Assembly: GCA_964530415.1 (NCBI GenBank) | Contig: CAZHAM010000012.1 | Location: 1-15,050, forward strand | DNA: 15,050 bases | DNA from: CAZHAM01 sp964530415 | GTDB taxonomy: Bacteria; Patescibacteriota; WWE3; UBA101185; UBA10185 | Reading direction: 5' to 3' | Shown here: positions 7,338 to 12,713 of the stretch, one piece after another | How the letters are laid out: each line of letters opens with the position of its first letter | Numbering within the stretch: position 1 is the stretch's first letter | Notes under the pieces: generated by a model | Database searches by the model: none | What the model was told of the DNA's origin: nothing | Seen by the model: only the letters and a program-made list of their open reading frames with translations | Made by a program: the position numbers and the translations under genes

Positions 7338-7357
7338 AATGAGGTATATTATAGTAT
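7338..7357. promoter_or_regulatory. Bidirectional promoter between elp3 and the Trm9-like gene
   Basis: All 20 intergenic bases form an AT-rich double promoter. On the plus strand, TATATT (7345-7350) lies seven bases before ATG 7358, or TATTAT (7347-7352) lies five bases before it. On the minus strand, a perfect TATAAT (7353-7348) would give a leader of about four bases for elp3 (ATG 7337), or TATACC (7348-7343) a leaderless start. Because the hexamers overlap, polymerase can probably serve only one direction at a time. A GAGG at 7341-7344 is too far from ATG 7358 to be a ribosome site. Confidence 0.6.
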
Positions 7358-8029
7358 ATGATCAACAAAAGCATCATCGACTTAAACACTGATTTTTATA
7401 AAAAAACCCAAGTACAATTCTCAAAAACAAGGCAACACCCGTGGAAAGGATGGGATAAAGTGCTGGAAAACCTTAAAAAGTCTTTAAACAAAGTTGAAAC
7501 ACTATGTATTTTGGATCTAGGTTGCGGAAACGGACGTTTTTACAAATTTCTGAAAAACGAGCTTACGGAGTCTGAATTCAGAAAGATTGAATTTACGGGC
7601 TTTGATATAAATGAGTATTTCCTGGCTGAGTGCAAAAAACACTATCCTGAGGCAAATTGGGAGTTTGTAGATATATTCAGCGATTTATCCGATCTAACTA
7701 ATAAATATGATGCAGTGGCCTGCTTCGGAGTGACCCACCACGTACCCAAAGTTGAGTTTAACGACTGGTTTGACGAAGTTATCGATTTAGTCAAAGAAAA
7801 CGGAATAATCTATGTGTCTTTTTGGTCTCCAAACAAGGAAATTACCGATAACATACATACTTGGGATTTAGACGAAGATAAACAAAGATTTGTCGAAATA
7901 TACGAGCTAGAGTATTTAGAGACTGTTTTAAAGGAAAAAGTTGAGATTCTTGAAAAATACGAGAACGATAGTCTAAATAGATATGTGATATTAAAAGTCG
8001 AGGCCCAACCAAACAGAATCAGCGGATAA
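7358..8029 (+). CDS. Class I SAM methyltransferase with Trm9/ALKBH8-like signatures
   Basis: A 223-residue Rossmann-fold methyltransferase. Motif I is ILDLGCGNGR (51-60), the acidic SAM-ribose residue is Asp83 in GFDIN, a motif-IV-like segment AVACFGVTHH lies at 119-128, and ENGIIYVSFWSP is the post-motif strand. Two features resemble the tRNA methyltransferase Trm9 and the methyltransferase domain of ALKBH8. One is the N-terminal FSKTRQHPW (21-29), matching the FSxTRxxPW signature just before the Rossmann fold. The other is the double histidine after motif IV, where Trm9 proteins have VIHH. Trm9/ALKBH8 methylate cm5U34 of tRNA to mcm5U34, and cm5U34 is what the divergent neighbour Elp3 makes. 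Function as a wobble-uridine carboxymethyl methyltransferase is an inference from motifs plus context. A different small-molecule or RNA methyltransferase remains possible. No Trm112-like partner is present in the window. Confidence 0.85.
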   Translation: MINKSIIDLNTDFYKKTQVQFSKTRQHPWKGWDKVLENLKKSLNKVETLCILDLGCGNGRFYKFLKNELTESEFRKIEFTGFDINEYFLAECKKHYPEANWEFVDIFSDLSDLTNKYDAVACFGVTHHVPKVEFNDWFDEVIDLVKENGIIYVSFWSPNKEITDNIHTWDLDEDKQRFVEIYELEYLETVLKEKVEILEKYENDSLNRYVILKVEAQPNRISG

Positions 8030-8074
8030 AAAAATATCGCTTTTTCCTGAGTGGTCGGGCCTTACGGAAGGTAC

Positions 8075-8284
8075 CTAAAAAGGATTTGGGCTACCTTTCG
8101 GCATCCTGCACCCTGTGTAGTTTCTTCCACAATGGTTGTAGTGGCCATCGCCGTGCTCGTCACAATTTGGACAATCGCAATCACAGCCTCCAGTCGATTG
8201 GTCCACATCTTCAACCGCAACCTGGTTATGTGAATCATCCACTTCAACCCTCGCGATCGTTTCGACGATCTTCAAAATTTTCAT
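8075..8284 (-). CDS. Small Cys/His-rich putative metal-binding protein (69 aa)
   Basis: I do not recognise a named family. The N-terminal half (1-33) is polar and acidic with valines, starting MKILKIVETIARVEVDD. The C-terminal half packs six cysteines (34, 36, 38, 41, 52, 59) and three histidines (44, 48, 51) into 26 residues, in the order CDCDCPNC, DEHGDGHYNHC and TGC. This suggests a compact zinc or other metal-binding module. There is no signal peptide or membrane segment. Start evidence is strong: a perfect AGGAGG lies five bases before ATG 8284, and an extended -10 lies further upstream. It is the only gene here with a canonical Shine-Dalgarno. Its DNA is also visibly richer in G+C than its neighbours, so recent acquisition or unusual translational demand is possible. 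Plus-strand frames over the same bases have no start signals. Confidence 0.75.
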   Translation of the reverse strand: MKILKIVETIARVEVDDSHNQVAVEDVDQSTGGCDCDCPNCDEHGDGHYNHCGRNYTGCRMPKGSPNPF

Positions 8285-8289
8285 TATAC

Positions 8290-8295
8290 CCTCCT
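8290..8295 (-). promoter_or_regulatory. Perfect Shine-Dalgarno (AGGAGG) of the Cys/His-rich gene
   Basis: AGGAGG on the minus strand is separated by GTATA from ATG 8284. This spacing is ideal and decides the strand and start of the small gene. No comparable site precedes any other gene in the window. Confidence 0.88.
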
Positions 8296-8310
8296 CTTAT
8301 CCTATAGTAT

Positions 8311-8346
8311 GCTTATAATTCTACCACGTTTTTCTGTCCTCTCCAA
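8311..8346 (-). promoter_or_regulatory. Extended -10 promoter of the Cys/His-rich gene
   Basis: On the minus strand, TGGTAGAAT (8326-8318) is an extended -10 with five of six consensus bases. A weak -35 candidate TTGGAG (8346-8341) stands 17 bases before it. The predicted start near 8311 gives a leader of about 27 bases that contains the AGGAGG. Confidence 0.55.
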
Positions 8347-8357
8347 ACTGAATATAT

Positions 8358-8369
8358 TATAATAAACTC
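8358..8369 (+). promoter_or_regulatory. Consensus -10 of the HIT-family gene, leaderless
   Basis: A perfect TATAAT (8358-8363) is followed by exactly six bases (AAACTC) and ATG 8370. The predicted transcription start is the A of the ATG. No Shine-Dalgarno is present. Confidence 0.72.
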
Positions 8370-8816
8370 ATGGATTCATGTATATTCTGTAAATTGGTTA
8401 GTGGTGAGATACCAAGCTTTAAAATCAACGAAAACGATGATTTTCTTGCCTTTTTGGATATTAACCCCAATACTAAGGGTGCTTCAGTAATATCTACAAA
8501 AAAACACTTTTCTTCGGATATTACGGATTTGGAACCTCAAATTTTATCTGAAATTATGGATTTTGCCCAAGAAACGTGTGTAAAAATAAAAGATAAATTA
8601 GAGGTAAGGCGTGTAGGAATAGCTATAGAAGGTATGGGTGTAAATCATTTCCACATTAAACTTTATCCATTTCACGGTTTGGGAGAAAATTTAGAACATT
8701 TAGACACGACGCACGAAAAAATGTTTTTTGAAAAATATCCCGGATATTTAACAACTCAAATAGGTGAGCAGGCTGATTTTGATGAGTTGAAAAAAATTTC
8801 AGAAATGTTTAACTAG
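8370..8816 (+). CDS. HIT-family nucleotide hydrolase/transferase
   Basis: A 148-residue histidine-triad protein. Members of this family hydrolyse or transfer nucleotides from substrates such as dinucleoside polyphosphates or adenylated amines in the cytosol. CIFC (Cys4, Cys7) at the N-terminus, with His46 in KKHF, fits the structural zinc site of one HIT branch. FLAFLDINPNTKGASVIS is the usual nucleotide-pocket segment. The signature is NHFHIKLYP: His93 and His95 (the normal nucleophile position, middle of HxHxH) are kept, but the third position is Lys97. The 40-residue tail after the motif (GENLEHLD to the end) is longer than in minimal HINT proteins. It is followed directly, with no gap, by the YceI-like gene, which suggests a two-gene transcript. 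Confidence 0.9.
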   Translation: MDSCIFCKLVSGEIPSFKINENDDFLAFLDINPNTKGASVISTKKHFSSDITDLEPQILSEIMDFAQETCVKIKDKLEVRRVGIAIEGMGVNHFHIKLYPFHGLGENLEHLDTTHEKMFFEKYPGYLTTQIGEQADFDELKKISEMFN

Positions 8817-9566
8817 ATGATTCGTAAACTACTTACCTCTGCCATTATTTTTCCGATTGTTTGTTTTATGTCTTTTTATCTAACATACAGTTTTATCAGT
8901 TCAAATGAGTTTATAAATAAAACAGTAATTGATTCGGCTTTGGACACCGACACAACCAGAGTGGCGTTTGTGCAAGTATTAAATAATTCTTATGATCCGA
9001 ATCTAAAAGACCATTTGGGTATCTTTAAAAACGAATATATACCGGCTAATTCAAAAAAATATTTGATATTAAGCAGTTCAAAAATTAGTTTTATTGCTAA
9101 AAGAGATATTCTACACAAAGAAACTGAAGAAATATTTGGCTCAACGGATATTGTTGTCGGTGGGGGTTGGATTGATTTTGAAGGGCAAGATATGTTTTTC
9201 AAAGCTGATATCGATCTTTCAACTTTTAAAAGCGATGACGCCGAAAGAGACAAAAGTATGTGGCTATTATTTATCAACAAAATTGCAGAAATCGAAGTTA
9301 CAGGTAAGGTTGATGAAGACTACGTAATAACAATGGGCACTCCGTTTCAAACCGAGTTTGAGTCAAAAATTACAGTTAATGACATCTCGGTAGAAAAAGT
9401 TATTTTAACCGATGGTAATATATCAAACGGAAAATTTGATTTAACAGGTAACTTTGTTCTTAAGATGTCAGACCACAACATCACGCCACCCAGCATGTCA
9501 GGAATATTTCAATTTGAAGATGAGGTCGTGATTAATTTTAATATCAAAGGCACTAACTACGATTAA
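8817..9566 (+). CDS. Membrane-anchored YceI-like domain protein
   Basis: A 249-residue protein with one N-terminal membrane helix (about 5-27), followed by an extracytoplasmic domain. From about residue 75 the pattern resembles the YceI lipocalin-like barrel: SSSKISFIAKRD, then GGGWIDFEGQDMFFKADIDLSTFKSDDAERD, a segment with EIEVTGKV, and GKFDLTGNFVLKMSDHNITPP, which corresponds to the usual 'G-L-hGv-kpv' strand. YceI proteins bind isoprenoid or other lipids, so a lipid-related envelope role is a plausible but unproven inference. The ATG follows the HIT stop codon without a gap and has no own promoter or Shine-Dalgarno, so it is probably translated from the HIT transcript. Its TAA shares the TTAA at 9563-9566 with the stop of the convergent DsbB gene. 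Confidence 0.7.
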   Translation: MIRKLLTSAIIFPIVCFMSFYLTYSFISSNEFINKTVIDSALDTDTTRVAFVQVLNNSYDPNLKDHLGIFKNEYIPANSKKYLILSSSKISFIAKRDILHKETEEIFGSTDIVVGGGWIDFEGQDMFFKADIDLSTFKSDDAERDKSMWLLFINKIAEIEVTGKVDEDYVITMGTPFQTEFESKITVNDISVEKVILTDGNISNGKFDLTGNFVLKMSDHNITPPSMSGIFQFEDEVVINFNIKGTNYD

Positions 9567-9979
9567 GAGTTCTTTTTGTTCATCACAAGTAAGAACATCA
9601 GAAAGGCGTAAGCGGCAAAAGAGAGCAGGGGAATGGTTATAAATCCGAATAAATTTAAATATTCAACTGTACAGGGGATTCCAAGTACACACGTTCCCAA
9701 ATCCTCCGGAATAATTTTGTATTGAAGAAGGTTATGGTAGAAAGCGATAAAAGTTCCCAGTGCGACAAGAGGCATAGCGTAATTCACATAGTTTTTATCT
9801 TTTTTAACAAATCCCACAATATGTACCGCTAATATAGATATCATCAGTACTCTTTGGTACCAGCATAAATCGCAGGGAATAAACTTTTGGACGAAGGAAA
9901 AAAATAGAGAACCGAGTGTTGAAAATAATGAAATGAACAAACCGAATTTTAAATTGAGTTCATAATCTTTAAATAACAT
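9563..9979 (-). CDS. DsbB/BdbC-type disulfide bond formation protein
   Basis: A 138-residue membrane protein with four predicted helices (about 10-30, 41-58, 66-84 and 111-133). DsbB/BdbC oxidises an extracytoplasmic thioredoxin-like partner and passes the electrons to quinone. The two redox cysteine pairs are present: Cys36/Cys39 in PCDLCWYQR, with the quinone-site arginine Arg43, and Cys97/Cys103 in GTCVLGIPCTVEY. The compact C-x5-C second pair matches the shorter BdbC form of Gram-positive bacteria. No DsbA-like partner is in the window. It lies 15 bases downstream of the Ig-like surface protein on the same strand and probably shares its promoter. The surface protein has no cysteine, so it is not an obvious substrate. 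Confidence 0.92.
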   Translation of the reverse strand: MLFKDYELNLKFGLFISLFSTLGSLFFSFVQKFIPCDLCWYQRVLMISILAVHIVGFVKKDKNYVNYAMPLVALGTFIAFYHNLLQYKIIPEDLGTCVLGIPCTVEYLNLFGFITIPLLSFAAYAFLMFLLVMNKKNS

Positions 9980-9994
9980 ACATAAATCAATGGG

Positions 9995-10519
9995 CTAGTC
10001 TTCGATAATTCTTTTGGCAAATATGGGTTTCCTATTATGATCTCCCATCATGTACATGTAAGAAGCCAATAATACAACCCCAATTCCCATAGTCAATCCC
10101 GTAAATTGATTAAATCCTGTGCTAGGCACCGCTGAAGTTGATTCTTGTGTGTCAGCTGAGCCTGCTCCGGCCGGAACATCCTGACCTATGTGAAGTGTAA
10201 ACGAATACTTACTTTGCCCTTCTGATATCTCTACTGCGTGATCGCCACTTGCTAAAGACGTTGAATAGGACCACAAACCGCTTTCGTTTGCGCTGGCTGT
10301 GTATGTATTCTCATCGATTTTTACTGTAACTGTGGAATTAGCGACCGCATTTCCCTGAAAAACGGGGTTTGAGCCGGTATACCACCATTCTGAATACACT
10401 TTTCCACCGGTGTCCAATGACCCGATCTTAGTTAATGATAAATCTGCTGACAAAACCCAGGAGCTAACAACAAAGATAGCTAGGGTGAAAAAGAGTAATC
10501 CTTTTAGGGGCTTAATCAT
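9995..10519 (-). CDS. Exported Ig-like surface protein with VPSTG-type C-terminus
   Basis: A 174-residue exported protein. The signal peptide spans residues 1-25 (basic start, hydrophobic core, probable cleavage after VLSA). One bacterial Ig-like beta-sandwich covers about 45-112, with the motifs NAVANSTVTVKID, ESGLWSYSTSLASGDHAV and FTLHIG. A Ser/Ala/Gly-rich spacer leads to VPSTGF (131-136), a membrane helix (about 139-158), and a charged tail with HNRK. This end has the shape of a sortase signal (LPxTG, helix, basic tail), with V replacing L. It may instead be a plain membrane anchor, because the tail after the helix is long. No sortase gene is visible. A near-consensus promoter precedes it, and the DsbB gene follows on the same strand. 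Confidence 0.8.
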   Translation of the reverse strand: MIKPLKGLLFFTLAIFVVSSWVLSADLSLTKIGSLDTGGKVYSEWWYTGSNPVFQGNAVANSTVTVKIDENTYTASANESGLWSYSTSLASGDHAVEISEGQSKYSFTLHIGQDVPAGAGSADTQESTSAVPSTGFNQFTGLTMGIGVVLLASYMYMMGDHNRKPIFAKRIIED

Positions 10520-10520
10520 A

Positions 10521-10556
10521 CCCGTTAAGTGTATGTTTACTGGCTAGACTTGTCAA
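10521..10556 (-). promoter_or_regulatory. Sigma70-type promoter of the surface protein-dsbB operon
   Basis: On the minus strand, a perfect TTGACA (10556-10551) is followed by 17 bases and TACACT (10533-10528). The predicted start at 10521 gives a leader of about two bases before ATG 10519. This is the best-formed -35/-10 pair in the window. Confidence 0.78.
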
Positions 10557-10564
10557 TTGTGCAA

Positions 10565-10575
10565 TAATATGAAGA
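10565..10575 (+). promoter_or_regulatory. Possible -10 of the M16 peptidase gene
   Basis: TAATAT (10565-10570) ends five bases before ATG 10576, again close to the leaderless spacing. There is no -35 or Shine-Dalgarno. The element is a weak match and rests mainly on its position. Confidence 0.35.
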
Positions 10576-11814
10576 ATGAAGCATAGCTTGGAAATACATA
10601 CCCTGCCCAACGGTTTTAGAGTAGCATTTGTGAACGTGCAAAATGTTGATACTGTTACAGTCCATTTAAAGGGTCTCGCCGGCAGCAACTATGAGTCCGC
10701 GCAACAAATTGGGTGCGCGCATTTAATTGAGCATCTATCGCTACAAGGACCCGTCTCCAAATCTTTGAACAAACTAACTTCTCTTGGGTGTAAGTATTAC
10801 GGTGTAACAAGCAGAGACACAGTTTTGTATATGTGCAAAGGTCTGTCTGATAATACGGAACAGATGGTCCGAACTTTGTTTGAAGTATTTTCAAACATAT
10901 CGTTTTCGGATGCACAGCTTGAGAATACAAAGAATATCGCCGTTTCGGAGCATTTACGAAGAATTGAGTATCCCGAAAAACTGCTCGGCATGAAAATTTA
11001 CGAATCGTTATTTTTAAACCATAGAATAACAGGTTTTAACACCGGGGACGAAAAACAGATTTCCTCGGTTACATTAGAAAACTGCATTGATTTTAAAAAA
11101 CACCACTATATTCCGCAGAATTTTGTTTTGGTGGTATCCGGTAATTTTGATAAAAACAAGGTAACTGACAAAATTAATAAAACTTTTGGAAAACTCAAAT
11201 CAGGCACCTCTAAAACACCTTCTGCAATAAATTTAACCGAAGTTAGATCCCCAAACATTGTCAAACCAAAAAGAATAGCCGGTATTAAATCGCGACAATT
11301 TCACATAATGCTCGGATGGACTACTGAAGCACTAAACTCATACACTGAGGTTGATTACCAAATTTGCAGCGCGTTACTAGAACAAAGATTAGTCGACTCC
11401 TTAAAAATCAAGCTGGGACTATCTTACACCGCATCGAGTAGTTTCTTTAACTCGCAAAACTACGGGATTTTTGGCATTTATGCTTCATGTTCTCCGGAAA
11501 ATGCTGATAAAATGGTGAGCGAACTTTTTAAAATTGTTAAGAATCAATCTCTTAGCAAAATCGAACCGAAAGTTCTCAAATCAATTAAAAATATAATTAA
11601 ATCTGAGTACATATTTAATTTTGAAAAGGTTTCCGGACTTGCCGAATTTTACTCTGAGAGTGTTTTAACCAATTCCAAGTCATACGATATAGATGAGTTA
11701 ATGCTCTTAATAGATAAATTTAATGCGAAAAAAGCTGAGGATACGTTTACTAAGTTATTTTCTCAAAAACCAAAAATTATTTATATCTCAAACTCGATTC
11801 TTAATATCAAATAG
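10576..11814 (+). CDS. M16 family (insulinase/pitrilysin-like) zinc peptidase
   Basis: A 412-residue M16 peptidase, close to the length of bacterial M16B subunits such as processing-peptidase-like proteins. The N-terminal TLPNGFRVAFV strand leads to the inverted zinc motif HLIEH (His49, Glu52, His53). The downstream acidic ligand probably lies in the VSEHLRRIEYP segment (about 127-137). The second half carries the GLSYTASSSFFNSQNYGIFGIYA segment with the family R/Y region. M16 peptidases degrade or process short peptides in a closed chamber. No signal peptide is evident, so a cytosolic role is likely. It is divergent from the surface protein gene (56 bp apart), and its last 27 bases overlap the convergent GT2 gene. 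Confidence 0.9.
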   Translation: MKHSLEIHTLPNGFRVAFVNVQNVDTVTVHLKGLAGSNYESAQQIGCAHLIEHLSLQGPVSKSLNKLTSLGCKYYGVTSRDTVLYMCKGLSDNTEQMVRTLFEVFSNISFSDAQLENTKNIAVSEHLRRIEYPEKLLGMKIYESLFLNHRITGFNTGDEKQISSVTLENCIDFKKHHYIPQNFVLVVSGNFDKNKVTDKINKTFGKLKSGTSKTPSAINLTEVRSPNIVKPKRIAGIKSRQFHIMLGWTTEALNSYTEVDYQICSALLEQRLVDSLKIKLGLSYTASSSFFNSQNYGIFGIYASCSPENADKMVSELFKIVKNQSLSKIEPKVLKSIKNIIKSEYIFNFEKVSGLAEFYSESVLTNSKSYDIDELMLLIDKFNAKKAEDTFTKLFSQKPKIIYISNSILNIK

Positions 11815-12696
11815 AAATAAACGAACCATTGTTAAAAGTCTTATTCCCAAAATCATCAAATATAAAATAGGGGAGGGATATTTTTTCCATAGATGCTTTC
11901 TTACAAAGTGCTCCATCGCTCTGGTAGTTTCGCCTTTTAAAAATCTTCTGTGCTTAATATTTTGATTTGCAGCAGTAACAATATCGTTTGATTCCTTACG
12001 CATTATTGTTACTCCTTTGTAGTGCAAAACTTCAGTGTCTCCCACGTACATAATTTTAAAACCCGCTTGTTTCACCCGATAACAAAAATCAATGTCCTCG
12101 CCAAACAAAAAGAACTCTTCGTCCCATCTTCCGACTTTATCAAACACTTCGCGCCTTACAAACATAAAGTGACTTATACAAGCTCCGATTTCGTGAATCG
12201 TTTTTAAATCATAAAACCCAAGGTGATATTGATTTAACAATTTAGAAGATTTAAACATTTTATCTAAACCTGCAAAATGTGTAAGTGTAGACCAGGGAGT
12301 CATTTCGCCCCTGTGCGCATCCCAATCAATACTGCCGTCTCTTAAAACAAGTCTTGGTGTTGCAATACCTGTTTCTGGGTTTTCCTCCATAAACTCAAAC
12401 AGTCTTTTAATAGCGTCACTTGAAGGAAAAGCGTCTGTACCCAAATAAACTACATATTCACCGTTTGAGGAATCTAAACCAACGTTGTTGCCGTGCGCCA
12501 AACCTTTATTTTCTCCGGCTTTTAACATAACTTTGTCTGAGTATTTTTCATTAACCATCTCTACAGAACCATCGCTCGAGCCGTTATCTACAACAATGAT
12601 CTCCATTTCGGGATAAACATTTATCAGATTGCCGACACATTTATCTAAAATATCTTTTGTGTTGAAATTAACGATTATAAATGAGATTTTCTTCAT
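11788..12696 (-). CDS. Family 2 glycosyltransferase (WbbL/rhamnosyltransferase-like)
   Basis: A 302-residue GT-A fold glycosyltransferase that transfers sugars from a nucleotide sugar to an envelope glycan acceptor at the cytoplasmic face of the membrane. FIIVNFNTKDIL and IIVVDNGSSDGS (nucleotide binding) lead to ENKGLAHGNNVGL. The metal-binding triplet is LGTDAF at 85-90, where many relatives have NPD, and the acceptor/catalytic segment is WDEEFFLFGEDIDFCYR (191-207). The C-terminus (about 276-297) is hydrophobic and may associate with the membrane. It is the last gene of the minus-strand glycosylation operon, 17 bases after the GT-C gene. Donor and acceptor sugars cannot be told from the sequence. 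Confidence 0.9.
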   Translation of the reverse strand: MKKISFIIVNFNTKDILDKCVGNLINVYPEMEIIVVDNGSSDGSVEMVNEKYSDKVMLKAGENKGLAHGNNVGLDSSNGEYVVYLGTDAFPSSDAIKRLFEFMEENPETGIATPRLVLRDGSIDWDAHRGEMTPWSTLTHFAGLDKMFKSSKLLNQYHLGFYDLKTIHEIGACISHFMFVRREVFDKVGRWDEEFFLFGEDIDFCYRVKQAGFKIMYVGDTEVLHYKGVTIMRKESNDIVTAANQNIKHRRFLKGETTRAMEHFVRKHLWKKYPSPILYLMILGIRLLTMVRLFLFDIKNRV

Positions 12697-12713
12697 ATTT
12701 TTTTATTTAAGCA

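Noticed and set aside
7341..7344. GAGG as a Shine-Dalgarno for the methyltransferase
   Set aside because: It lies 13 bases before ATG 7358 and would fall upstream of the predicted transcription start.
8030..8074. Terminator or small RNA in the gap after the methyltransferase
   Set aside because: Only a short CCTT/AAGG hairpin and A/T runs are present. There is no stable stem followed by a T tract.
8051..8307. Plus-strand open frames overlapping the small Cys/His-rich gene
   Set aside because: They have no Shine-Dalgarno or leaderless promoter, and their residues show no domain pattern. The minus-strand frame has both a perfect AGGAGG and a promoter.
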